Assembly: GCF_003852525.1 (NCBI RefSeq)
Contig: NZ_QAJL01000001.1
Coordinates: forward strand, 668,983 to 732,982
Direction: 5' to 3'
Source: Pedobacter sp. KBW06
GTDB taxonomy: Bacteria > Bacteroidota > Bacteroidia > Sphingobacteriales > Sphingobacteriaceae
Length of the DNA stretch: 64,000 bases
Both the position numbers and the translations under genes were made by a program. Below the pieces are notes generated by a model, which saw only the letters and a program-made list of their open reading frames with translations, ran no database searches and was not told where the DNA came from. Positions 42,578-51,172 of this stretch are shown here, piece after piece. Every line of letters begins with the position of its first letter. Position 1 is the first letter of the stretch.

Positions 42578-44086
42578 TTATCTGCTTCGGTAAGTTAAAC
42601 TCACAATTTTACCCATGCCACTAAAAGACTCTTCTTTAACCAAAGGCCCGTTAATTGGCGGGATAGTATAAAGGTCCAGCGTACCTGAGGTATTCAGGTT
42701 CCCTTCGTCATAGGTACAAACACACAATCTTTTGGTGATGTCCAGGTAACGCTTATTGATGGTACGGCTGCCGACATTTACATATTGAAATTTTAGAAGG
42801 CTGATTTTCCGCGAGCCATAATCAGCCATTTCTTTGTTCAGGTTCAGGTTAAAATCATATTCGTATACCTTCGCACCTACAGTGTAAAAAACATACCCAA
42901 AATCTTCGCTGACTTCAAAATGTTCGGCTTGCGCTATAGGTGTATTGGTGATTTCTGCGAAATAATTTTGCTTTCCAACGGTAAACCTGGCCAGATATAC
43001 TTTATCGCCCGTCTTATCCTTCAGGATCGCAAAAGTTTCGCCCCCGTTATAGCTAACAGACTTCATAAACAGCAGGTTTTTGTCCGTTTTATTTTTGAAA
43101 AGCGTTTCATTTTCAATTTTTTGGCAAGACCTCGCTCCGTTACCCGGATACCATACAAATTCCGATGAGGTTTCATTAAACAGAATGGCCGCATTCCAGC
43201 CGGAAATAAAAGGAGCAGCTTTAAAAGGTGTCACATCCCCTGCAGACATTTTGTTGACCGGATATATCGGATCATATACCTGTGTATATACATTTCCATT
43301 AGCCCATAAAAACACCTTTAGGGGCCTTCCTTCCAATTTTGATCCTGGCCCTATTGCCACGTTAGTCCTGTTCTGCACAAAAACCGAGAAATCATAAGCC
43401 GGCTTATATTCCAAAGTATCCACCCCCAAAAATGTAGCCATTTCAGACGTTCCTACCACCAGTGCATCCTGGGTACCATTGATAATCGGTACCGCATTGG
43501 TATTGAAAAAGGTGACAAAAGAGGGTATCCCCTTCAACTTAAGACCCGACTTTGATGCGGCCAGCACATCAGAAATAAATTCATATTTTTTGGTACCCTC
43601 CTTATAACTCAACATATCAAGACGGCCTTGCCTGCCTGCTGTTTCTGATAAAATATACCAGCCCTCAAAAATTTTATTGGTCACAAATATCTTGAAGGGA
43701 GTCTCTTTCCAGACACCCGACTTTTTATCGGTAACACGGAAAGCATAATCATATACTCCCAGGTTTTCATTCATCCTGACATTAAAATTTATGGTGCTGT
43801 CCATTACCTTTGGTATCCCGGAATTATACCCTGCCCTCTTGATCCTTAACCAGGAAAATTTATAGTTCAACGTGTCTCCGACCTGATCTTTAGTGAAAGC
43901 AATTTTTGGGTTAATCGTTAAAACCTCTCCCCGGTTAACACTATAAAAAGTATCCAGTTCACTCACTATGGCCTCGTTCACATTGGTATAAACGTAGTTT
44001 CCGGGATCTTTTTTGCAGGCATATAACATACCGGCAATCGTCAACGCCAACAGTAAAATTTTCCTGCCTTTATTTAAACATTTCAT
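42578..44086 (-). CDS. PKD-like family lipoprotein
   Basis: 502 residues from the ATG at 44086, which gives a proper lipoprotein signal ending LYAC (Cys24); the ATG at 44110 only adds residues before it. An N-terminal Ig/PKD-like domain (about 30-140, FSWLRIKRAG, YDYAFRVTDKKSG) is followed by a beta-propeller-like region with repeated YILSE, FAILKD and YEYDFNLN strands. Such proteins sit on the cell surface in SusC/SusD operons and bind substrate or host proteins. It is the last gene of the operon, 30 bases after the DUF4843 gene. Confidence 0.85.
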   Translation of the reverse strand: MKCLNKGRKILLLALTIAGMLYACKKDPGNYVYTNVNEAIVSELDTFYSVNRGEVLTINPKIAFTKDQVGDTLNYKFSWLRIKRAGYNSGIPKVMDSTINFNVRMNENLGVYDYAFRVTDKKSGVWKETPFKIFVTNKIFEGWYILSETAGRQGRLDMLSYKEGTKKYEFISDVLAASKSGLKLKGIPSFVTFFNTNAVPIINGTQDALVVGTSEMATFLGVDTLEYKPAYDFSVFVQNRTNVAIGPGSKLEGRPLKVFLWANGNVYTQVYDPIYPVNKMSAGDVTPFKAAPFISGWNAAILFNETSSEFVWYPGNGARSCQKIENETLFKNKTDKNLLFMKSVSYNGGETFAILKDKTGDKVYLARFTVGKQNYFAEITNTPIAQAEHFEVSEDFGYVFYTVGAKVYEYDFNLNLNKEMADYGSRKISLLKFQYVNVGSRTINKRYLDITKRLCVCTYDEGNLNTSGTLDLYTIPPINGPLVKEESFSGMGKIVSLTYRSR

Positions 44087-44116
44087 TTTCGGATATTTAA
44101 TCGTTATCATATTGGT

Positions 44117-44866
44117 TTATTTATAAAACGGACCTACTTCCATCAAAGTCCCATCCTCTTCCATTACTGGTGTACCAGCCGCCTTTTGTGCATTCAAATA
44201 ATTATTGAGTAAGTTGCCATAGTATGACCGATAGGTATCTACGTTGTCATACAATGTTTTAAAGGGCCAGTCATCATCAAGTATGACAAGTACTTGTATT
44301 TTCTTTTTGGTAAACCGTCCAAGATAATGCTCTGTTCCGGGAACGCCCGGCGTATTCAACCATTTCGGAGTAGGTTTTAATATATCTGTCAGGAAAATTT
44401 TGATTTTCCTGGACCGGGTTTTTTCCAGGTTATTGTCGAATAAAGCATTGTTAAATTGCCGGTTTGATTTTAATTCCAGGCCTAATACAAATTCTGCATT
44501 TGCCATTCTTGCCGTACGGATGATTTTCAGGGCAACGGTGTCCATATTCTTTTGAGGTAAAAAGCTGAATTGCCCTGGCAGCTCAAATTCTGAGCCTGTA
44601 ATGGCCGTAGTAATCTGATTGTTCACCCCGATCTCAAAAGGTGCAGCTGCATCTAGTTTCAGCCCTAAAAGTCCAACCGGAATTTTGAGAATGGTATCCT
44701 TTACCTGGTCTGGAAGTGTAGAAAAATTAACGCTTACCGAATCAACAGATGCGATCGAAAAGTAAAGCGCACGCGATCCTTCATAGGTAATCAGGTTAGT
44801 CTTTTTACAGGAAAAAAGAAGTGTGAGGCTAAAAAATAACGTTATGTAAATTGAAGATATTTTCAT
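44117..44866 (-). CDS. DUF4843-family lipoprotein
   Basis: 249 residues. The lipoprotein signal ends LLFSC (Cys20). The sequence fits DUF4843: YEGSRALYFSIASVDSVSVNFSTLPDQ, then LPGQFSFLPQKNMDTVALKIIRTARM and a C-terminal DNVDTYRSYYGNLLNNYLN helix region. The DUF has no assigned function but occurs with SusC/SusD pairs. It lies 25 bases after the susD-like gene. Confidence 0.85.
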   Translation of the reverse strand: MKISSIYITLFFSLTLLFSCKKTNLITYEGSRALYFSIASVDSVSVNFSTLPDQVKDTILKIPVGLLGLKLDAAAPFEIGVNNQITTAITGSEFELPGQFSFLPQKNMDTVALKIIRTARMANAEFVLGLELKSNRQFNNALFDNNLEKTRSRKIKIFLTDILKPTPKWLNTPGVPGTEHYLGRFTKKKIQVLVILDDDWPFKTLYDNVDTYRSYYGNLLNNYLNAQKAAGTPVMEEDGTLMEVGPFYK

Positions 44867-44891
44867 CTCTTTAATGATTTAATAGTAAACA

Positions 44892-46328
44892 TTATCTGTT
44901 TTGGGTTTCTGATAGTGGCAATGGCACCACATACTTTAATGCGGTCATGGGTACATTAACATCCTTAACACCACCTGGAATACTGGCAACAGCATTTCGT
45001 TTATAATAATAAAACAGCTGTCCTTCACCCCAAAACTCCTTACGGTATTCTTTTTGCAAAACATCACGCAACACCACACCAGCACTCAGTTCAGCTAAGC
45101 CTCGGTTTTTACGTACCTCGTTAACATATTTTACAGCCGCATTCGGATCAGCAGTACATTCTGCAGCAATATAATACAGCTCAGAAAGCCTGAGCAGCGG
45201 CTGCAGGTTCCTGAACAATAAGGTTTTGGAAACTACATCCTCATACTTAAAAAAGGTTTTATACGCTTTTCCCGAAGCTGCTCCCGATACCCAGTTGATG
45301 CGCAGGCGGTAATCATTTTCGTTGTTTTCAAACACTTCAGCCAAACGTTCCGAAACCGGTGCAAGGATATTGGTCGCATCTGCCACAGCCGCGAATAAGG
45401 TTCTTTGCTGGTTATACAATTCATAGTTCTGAACGCCAAATATCACTTCAGACGAAAAGCTCCTGTCGGGGTTCTGGATACCCGGCAAAGTAAGCCCGCC
45501 TACCGTCCATGGAAACCACTTACCAGCCTCATCAATTACCTTGACCGCCGCCGCCAACGCGCCAACCTTGTCTCCCTTATAAAGCAATACCCTGGCCTTA
45601 ATTCCTACCACAGCATAATAATTTAACCTCCTGTTCCTGAGTTTAACAAAATCAGACAAGGGATCTGCACCACTTACCGCGACCACACCTGCAGTACGTA
45701 CAGGGTCATTCTGCAACAATTTCTCCGCCCGGTCGAGATCAACAAGTACACTGTCTATTATAGCCCTTGCGGTTAATAGCGGCTGGATTTTTTCTGTTGG
45801 AACCGTAAAATACGGGATAGACTTTTTGTCTGCATCGGTAGTATATACCGGACCGAACAACCTGAGCAAATCAAAATGTACAAAGGCCCGGAGCCCATAC
45901 GCTTCGCCCTTAAGCAGGTCTTTACGGGCATCGGCAAGTACGCCTTCCGATTTGTCAATTTTAGTTAAGAAACTGTTGGTATTTAATATGGCCACATAGG
46001 CCGACCGCCATATTGAGCTATAGATTTCCTGCAGCGGGGCATCTTTATAATTGTAATCGGCGGTTTGTTTCCAGGTAGCCACCGGGTTATAGTACTGCGC
46101 CATTACGTCAACAGTACTCATCGTCAGTCGCCCGCCGTATAATCCTGGCTTCGCAAGATTCAGATAAATACCATTCAATGCGTTGTTAACCGATGTTTCA
46201 TCTTTAAAAACATCATCTGAAAGAAACCTGTCTTCGGGTTTTACGTCCAGAAATTTGTTGCAGGATACCAGACCTATGGTCATTAATCCACAAAGTAGCA
46301 GCAGTATAGTTGTTTTCGTAGTTTTCAT
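44892..46328 (-). CDS. SusD/RagB-family outer-membrane substrate-binding lipoprotein
   Basis: 478 residues. The lipoprotein signal ends GLVSC (Cys23), followed by NKFLDVKPEDRFLSDDVF, the classic SusD beginning. Tetratricopeptide-like helices follow (YGLRAFVHFDLLRLFGPVY), and the end has LSELYYIAAECTADPNAAVKYVNEVRKNRG and LPLSETQNR. It should form a lid on the SusC-like barrel and capture the substrate. It is 11 bases after the SusC-like gene. Substrates of such pairs range from glycans to peptides; none can be fixed here. Confidence 0.95.
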   Translation of the reverse strand: MKTTKTTILLLLCGLMTIGLVSCNKFLDVKPEDRFLSDDVFKDETSVNNALNGIYLNLAKPGLYGGRLTMSTVDVMAQYYNPVATWKQTADYNYKDAPLQEIYSSIWRSAYVAILNTNSFLTKIDKSEGVLADARKDLLKGEAYGLRAFVHFDLLRLFGPVYTTDADKKSIPYFTVPTEKIQPLLTARAIIDSVLVDLDRAEKLLQNDPVRTAGVVAVSGADPLSDFVKLRNRRLNYYAVVGIKARVLLYKGDKVGALAAAVKVIDEAGKWFPWTVGGLTLPGIQNPDRSFSSEVIFGVQNYELYNQQRTLFAAVADATNILAPVSERLAEVFENNENDYRLRINWVSGAASGKAYKTFFKYEDVVSKTLLFRNLQPLLRLSELYYIAAECTADPNAAVKYVNEVRKNRGLAELSAGVVLRDVLQKEYRKEFWGEGQLFYYYKRNAVASIPGGVKDVNVPMTALKYVVPLPLSETQNR

Positions 46329-46339
46329 GGATAAATCAA

Positions 46340-49300
46340 TTAAAATGAAGCATTAATGCTAAATGAAACCGTGTTGGCAAAAGGATAGTCGATACCACGT
46401 TCCGAAACAATATTGGATAGCCTGAAAATATTGTTCATATAAGCAGAGAACCTGAGGTTTTGCAAACGCGCAGACCTAAGCCATGGCGTTGTTGCCGATT
46501 GCAATTCATAACCCACCGAGATCGACTCGCCGGTAATGATGTTTTCCTTTTGAACGAAACGCGAAGAAATTGGTGTATAATCGGTTACGGAAATCCCTTT
46601 GAACTGGGCAATATCCCCCGGCTTTTTCCAGCGTTTTTCCAGGGCTCTTTTATCCTGATTAAAGGAAAGATCAGCAAAGCTGATATTTTCAACCTTGTCA
46701 TACAAAGCTTCGTTAAACCTGGAAGCGCCCAGGTTATACCTGATATAGGCATTAAAAGTAAAAGCCTTTATCCGAATAGAGGAACTGAACACCCCCTCGA
46801 TCTTAGGTCTCGAGTTTGCGATCACCTTAATATCGGCAGGATCATAATCAAACGTATAGGTACCATTTGCTTTCTGGAATACCTCAAGCCCGGTTCCGGG
46901 ATCTATCCCTAAAGATTGAACTGCCCAGATGTCGTCCGGACTTTTACCATCTGTAAAACGTTGTATTAAATTGCTCCGCTGCTGATCGGCATTCAGGCTG
47001 TTTAACACATTACCAAAGCCAGCATATTTACTCGTATACATACTTGCGGTTACACCAAGGGTCCAGATGATCCTTTTATTTAAATTAAAGATTGGAGAGT
47101 ATTTAATATTTGTTTCCAGACCTTTTACCGTCATGTTACCTGCATTCATGGGATAGCGGGAGATCCCATTCGAACCTGGAACATCCAGGGTCACAATCAG
47201 TGGACTGGTGTGTTTGTTGTAGGCATTAAAATTAGCCGTTAAGCGGTTATCAAATAACCCGATATCTATGCCCAAACTCGTCTGCAGTGTTTTTTGCCAG
47301 TTCAGATCCGGGTTTCCAAGACCGGTATGGTACAAACCCTGACCAAAATAATTGCTGTTTGCTTCCAGGTTATATACCGTAGCAGAAGCAAAACTACCAA
47401 AGCCCTGGTTCCCGGTAGAACCTATGTTTGCCCGGACAATCAGGGAATTGATCCAGTCTACATTTTTTATGAATTTTTCATTATGCAGGCTCCAGCCAAT
47501 TCCCGTAGCCCAAAATGGCGAATACTTATTAGCCGTACCAAAGGCAGTAGATCCATCAATCCTGTAGGTAGCATCCAAAAAATAGCGGTTGTTGTACACA
47601 TAATTGATACTTGCCAATGCATTAATCCGCCGTGTTTTTGGTGGAGTAGAAATTTGTGGTTTGGAGTTCGGCAGGTAGCTATTGGCAAAAGTTGGGTTTC
47701 CGGAAACCCCTAAAGGAAAACCTACAGCCGTAAGACCTATAAAATCATTATTTACTTCCTGCACTTCCGCCCTGGCATTACCAGTCAGCACATGCTTTTC
47801 CCTGATGATTTTGTTGTAGGTAAGTCCAAGGTTCCCGCTATAATTGAAACCTTCCGTGCGACCATTGGAATAGCTTCCCTTTTCCAATACGGCGGTGTTG
47901 TCAAATCTGGTATTCAGCGGAGATATAAAGCTGATCGAAGTTGCGCTATTTTTCGACAATTGAAAGGCTCCTGATATCCTGATCGACCTGCTGGCATCAT
48001 AATTAAAGCCCAGATTGTTCTGCAAAGTTAAGCTCGTGTTATACTGTTCCGAATTCAACTGGGCATTATATAATGGATTTGCAACATTCGCAAGACTACG
48101 TCCATCATATCCCGCAGGAATTTGTTCAACGTACTTTCCTGTAATCTCTTTTTTATAGTAAGGGTTTATTTTAGCGTAAGTAGTAAAAGATCCATATGGA
48201 GATTCGTCTGCTCTTGATCCGCTGATGAATACCCTGTTCGTCACATTGAGTTTACCTTTTCTGTAGGTCAGGTCAGCTCTGGCACCCCAGTTTTTTCTAT
48301 CAGAACCTTTCATTAAACCAGTAATGTCCTGGACATTCATTCCCACACCATATTGGAATTCATTACTACCGCCACTGGCATATACAGAGTGATTCTGATT
48401 AAATGCAGTTTCCCGCAATGGCTCTTTAAGCCAATAGGTATTTACACCTTCACGAACGGCTTTCAAACGCTCGTTATAAAACCGGTCCAACATTACAAAA
48501 TTCTCGTTACCCACCCCATTTGCAGCATAACGACCCGAAAGCCTTTCAAATTCAAGTTTTTCTTCCGAATTCATCAGGTTATAATCGCTCAGATCGGGTA
48601 CACTTACGTTAAAATCTCCGGTATAAGTTACCCGCAACTCTCCGGCCTTCGGCTTAATGGTTTCCACCACCACTACCCCGTTGGCCGATCTTGCACCGTA
48701 AAGCGCTGTAGATGCAGCATCTTTCAGAATGGTCATGCTGGCAATGCGGTTAATATCAAGATCTGTAATCTGGCGTAGTGTCGATTCAAAACCGTCTAAA
48801 ATGAACAACGGCATATTAGGGTCTGTACTAAACTGATCAGTCAGCGTACCGGCATTCGTATTCATAGCAATACTGGTTTTTCCACGGAGTTCAATTCTGG
48901 CCAGTGCATTTGGATCTGAGCCCTTCAGGTTGTTGTCCAGTACAATAAAAGAAGGATCCAAACTTCTCAGCATCTGGATCACATTCTGATTGCCTACCGC
49001 ACGAAGCTGATCGCCTGTGATGGTAGCTGCGCTCCCGGTAAAGCTTTCCTTTCTTCTTTCAAACATCCCGGTGATCACCACATCTTTCATCATTTGTTCT
49101 TCCTCAGCTATTTTAATGACCAGTTCGGCTTCTTTGCCCGTTATCACCACTTCCTTAGTCTTATAGCCGATATAAGAGATCACAAGTGTGAGCCTTCCTT
49201 CTATGCCCCTGATTAAGAACTCTCCTCTTTCATTGGTCCTGGTTCCGCTTTTTGAACCTTTAATCAGGATGTTTGCACCAGGTATAGGTTTTCCATCATC

Positions 49301-49735
49301 TGATACTACCCTGCCCCGGATATCTGAAGCATGGAAATAAACAAGAGGACTTTCCGGTATTCCCTTACTTTTTTCTTTAATAATGATGGTTTTGCTGACT
49401 ATTGAATAAGTAAATGGCTGCCTCATCAGGCAAATTTTCAGGGCTTCTTCCAGCTCAGCATGATCGACATCAACGCTTATAGAGCGGATGTGTTTAACCA
49501 GGTCAACATTGTAAATGAAATCATAACCGCTTTGCAGCCTGCTCTCTCTTAAAACTTCGGCAAGGGAAACATTATTTTTATGGATTGTAATCTTCTGTGC
49601 ACAGCCGGTTGATGCGTTTACCTGTATAGCGAAAATAGCCATGATCAAGATAAGGATAGGAATACGCTTCAAACAGCAGCTTACATTTGGCAGCCGAAAA
49701 AATGGCATACCTATATTAAACCTATTAATTTTCAT
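46340..49735 (-). CDS. SusC/RagA-family TonB-dependent transporter with STN domain
   Basis: 1131 residues. A signal region (about 20-42) is followed by a secretin/TonB N-terminal STN domain (about 50-120, HKNNVSLAEVLRESRLQSGYDFIYNVD), a carboxypeptidase-like domain (about 135-215, ISYIGYKTKEVVITG), a plug (about 225-360, SANGVVVVETIKP) and a 22-strand barrel ending NASF. STN domains normally signal to a FecR anti-sigma factor; no sigma or FecR gene is in this window. The gene is the first long one of the operon, 217 bases after a cysteine-rich small ORF. Confidence 0.95.
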   Translation of the reverse strand: MKINRFNIGMPFFRLPNVSCCLKRIPILILIMAIFAIQVNASTGCAQKITIHKNNVSLAEVLRESRLQSGYDFIYNVDLVKHIRSISVDVDHAELEEALKICLMRQPFTYSIVSKTIIIKEKSKGIPESPLVYFHASDIRGRVVSDDGKPIPGANILIKGSKSGTRTNERGEFLIRGIEGRLTLVISYIGYKTKEVVITGKEAELVIKIAEEEQMMKDVVITGMFERRKESFTGSAATITGDQLRAVGNQNVIQMLRSLDPSFIVLDNNLKGSDPNALARIELRGKTSIAMNTNAGTLTDQFSTDPNMPLFILDGFESTLRQITDLDINRIASMTILKDAASTALYGARSANGVVVVETIKPKAGELRVTYTGDFNVSVPDLSDYNLMNSEEKLEFERLSGRYAANGVGNENFVMLDRFYNERLKAVREGVNTYWLKEPLRETAFNQNHSVYASGGSNEFQYGVGMNVQDITGLMKGSDRKNWGARADLTYRKGKLNVTNRVFISGSRADESPYGSFTTYAKINPYYKKEITGKYVEQIPAGYDGRSLANVANPLYNAQLNSEQYNTSLTLQNNLGFNYDASRSIRISGAFQLSKNSATSISFISPLNTRFDNTAVLEKGSYSNGRTEGFNYSGNLGLTYNKIIREKHVLTGNARAEVQEVNNDFIGLTAVGFPLGVSGNPTFANSYLPNSKPQISTPPKTRRINALASINYVYNNRYFLDATYRIDGSTAFGTANKYSPFWATGIGWSLHNEKFIKNVDWINSLIVRANIGSTGNQGFGSFASATVYNLEANSNYFGQGLYHTGLGNPDLNWQKTLQTSLGIDIGLFDNRLTANFNAYNKHTSPLIVTLDVPGSNGISRYPMNAGNMTVKGLETNIKYSPIFNLNKRIIWTLGVTASMYTSKYAGFGNVLNSLNADQQRSNLIQRFTDGKSPDDIWAVQSLGIDPGTGLEVFQKANGTYTFDYDPADIKVIANSRPKIEGVFSSSIRIKAFTFNAYIRYNLGASRFNEALYDKVENISFADLSFNQDKRALEKRWKKPGDIAQFKGISVTDYTPISSRFVQKENIITGESISVGYELQSATTPWLRSARLQNLRFSAYMNNIFRLSNIVSERGIDYPFANTVSFSINASF

Positions 49736-49801
49736 AGTTTTAGTGTAGTTTGGATTATTTTCAAGAATGGATTACCTCGCTTTTCGTTCCTGGTTCCTTT
49801 G

Positions 49802-49927
49802 AAAAAAAAAAGCAATAGGAATCCTAATGGACAATGTGATGTCCGATCTCTGTGAACAAATTAATTTTGTGAGATTTACCCTTTTGGCAGGTAACCTGCA
49901 GATTTATTAAAACATCAGATCTGATGT
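49802..49927 (-). promoter_or_regulatory. Attenuator-like leader between small ORF and susC-like gene
   Basis: Four inverted repeats occur in 116 bases: ACATCAGATCTGATGT (49912-49927, perfect), GCAGG-TAA-CCTGC (49887-49899), GGACA-N6-TGTCC (49829-49844) and TAGG-N3-CCTA (49816-49826). An A10 run at 49802-49811 is a T tract on the transcribed strand. In RNA sense, TGATGT of the first hairpin can also pair with ACATCA inside the GGACA hairpin, so the two structures compete. This is the layout of a transcription attenuator; function is inferred. Confidence 0.5.
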
Positions 49928-49952
49928 AGGAGGTATAGTCTTTGGTACTTAC

Positions 49953-50132
49953 CTATGGGCAAAAGCACATACAGCAACAGTTGGTAAGGCTGTTTTTTTC
50001 ATTTACAACATCCATATAGATTTTTCTTTTCTCTGCATGGATTTCCTTTGCATTTTTGTTGATACTAAATGGCTGTTGGGCCAATTCACTTATCGGCGAC
50101 GAAGTGAAGAAGGTGAGTAATTGTTTTTTCAT
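49953..50132 (-). CDS. 59-residue cysteine-rich small peptide, possible modified-peptide precursor or regulatory leader
   Basis: An ATG at 50130-50132 opens a 59-codon frame ending with TAG at 49953-49955. The first ten residues are MKKQLLTFFT; a polar, lysine/glutamate-rich middle follows; and the end is NSLTNCCCMCFCP, with five cysteines in the last eight residues. The start has an A-rich leader (TTCATAAAAA) typical of Bacteroidota. There is no clear signal peptide and no GG cleavage motif. The cysteines crowded at the end suggest a leader-core precursor or metal-binding peptide, or a cysteine-codon leader peptide. It has the same strand as the susC-like gene and lies 217 bases upstream. 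I recognise no family. Confidence 0.55.
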   Translation of the reverse strand: MKKQLLTFFTSSPISELAQQPFSINKNAKEIHAEKRKIYMDVVNEKNSLTNCCCMCFCP

Positions 50133-50175
50133 TTTTTATGAACTAAATATATTATGGGCGCAAGATAAATAAATA

Positions 50176-50190
50176 CTACTAAATTAGTAG
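50176..50190. promoter_or_regulatory. Palindrome upstream of the small cysteine-rich ORF
   Basis: CTACTAA-A-TTAGTAG is a perfect inverted repeat, 43 bases before the small ORF start. No clear TAnnTTTG is present, though TATCTTG lies between. The half-site ACTAA/TTAGT also appears before dinB with a wider spacer. A repressor site is possible. Confidence 0.45.
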
Positions 50191-50390
50191 ATTTTATTTT
50201 AATATTTAGCAAGAATACCTTTGAATTATAGCCCTCTCTCATGTTTGGATTATTTAAAAAGAAGTTCTCGTAAAAGCTTATTATGTTTCTCCTGCTGCCT
50301 CAATCAAATTATCAATCACAAATTGCTCCATTAATACCGTTCAATATGCCCGTTTATTCCGGCACAAGCAAAACTGTCTAGTCCTAATAT

Positions 50391-50443
50391 AACTTAACAA
50401 TCGTCCGTAAAAAACTTAACATCATCCTGAATTTAACTTAACA
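50391..50443. repeat. Three AACTTAACA direct repeats at 22-bp spacing
   Basis: AACTTAACA occurs at 50391-50399, 50413-50421 and 50435-50443, exactly 22 bp apart, two DNA turns. The spacers also resemble each other (TCGTCCGTA, TCATCCTGA, CATCCGTAT). They lie between the divergent small ORF (50132) and GNAT gene (50584). Tandem same-face repeats of this kind suggest binding of an oligomeric regulator. The rest of 50133-50583 holds no gene I can support. Confidence 0.7.
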
Positions 50444-50583
50444 CATCCGTATTAAGTATTACAAGCTGTATAGTCATTTTCTCACTAACGCATTATCGAT
50501 AATTCATTATTTTATTTAATAATAGTCTTGAATAATTTTAAGCATCTTCAAACTATATCTATTATACTATTGAAAAGCAAAAA

Positions 50584-51159
50584 ATGAAGAAAATTGGTAT
50601 CGAGTATAAGGGTTTGGTAGTTGATTTACTCTGCAAATCATTCAAAGACAACCTTAGTGTTAATTTTATTGTAAACAAATCCGGAGATAAGGCTAAAAGA
50701 CTTCAACATCTAATGGACTATTCATTCGAAGTTTGCAACACCTTTGGGGATGTTTTTTTATCCGACGACGACAAAGCATGCGCATTGGTACTTTATCCGG
50801 AACAGAAAAGATTCACGTTTAAATCGCTACTACTTGATATAAAATTGATTTTACAAGTAGTAGGCATTAGTAATATTTTCAATGTTACCAATCGCGAAAA
50901 AGCCATAAAAAGCAATTATCCTGATGCACCTTTTTACTACTTGTGGTTTATTGGTGTTTCGATGGAGGATCAGGGTAAAGGAATAGGTTCTAACCTGCTA
51001 AGCGAGATTATAAAAGATGCTGACCAAAAAGGCAAACCGGTCTATCTGGAAACCAGTACAGTTAAAAACATAGCCTGGTATCAAAAATTCGGGTTTTCTA
51101 TTTACAACAAGTTGGAATTTGGTTATACCTTGTTTTTGTTTAAGAGAATAATATCATAA
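50584..51159 (+). CDS. GNAT-family N-acetyltransferase
   Basis: 191 residues. The core AFYYLWFIGVSMEDQGKGIGSNLLSEIIKDADQ contains the acetyl-CoA motif (QGKGIG), followed by YLETSTVKNIAWYQKFGFSIYN. The N-terminal 80 residues match no feature I know. The acceptor is unknown. It is the + strand neighbour of the repeat-rich region, 140 bases from the last AACTTAACA copy. Confidence 0.87.
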   Translation: MKKIGIEYKGLVVDLLCKSFKDNLSVNFIVNKSGDKAKRLQHLMDYSFEVCNTFGDVFLSDDDKACALVLYPEQKRFTFKSLLLDIKLILQVVGISNIFNVTNREKAIKSNYPDAPFYYLWFIGVSMEDQGKGIGSNLLSEIIKDADQKGKPVYLETSTVKNIAWYQKFGFSIYNKLEFGYTLFLFKRIIS

Positions 51160-51172
51160 AACAACCTTTAAA

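Noticed and set aside
50283-50381. 32-codon frame beginning at an ATG between the repeats
   Set aside because: It is short, has no supporting context or composition, and overlaps no regulatory element that needs it.
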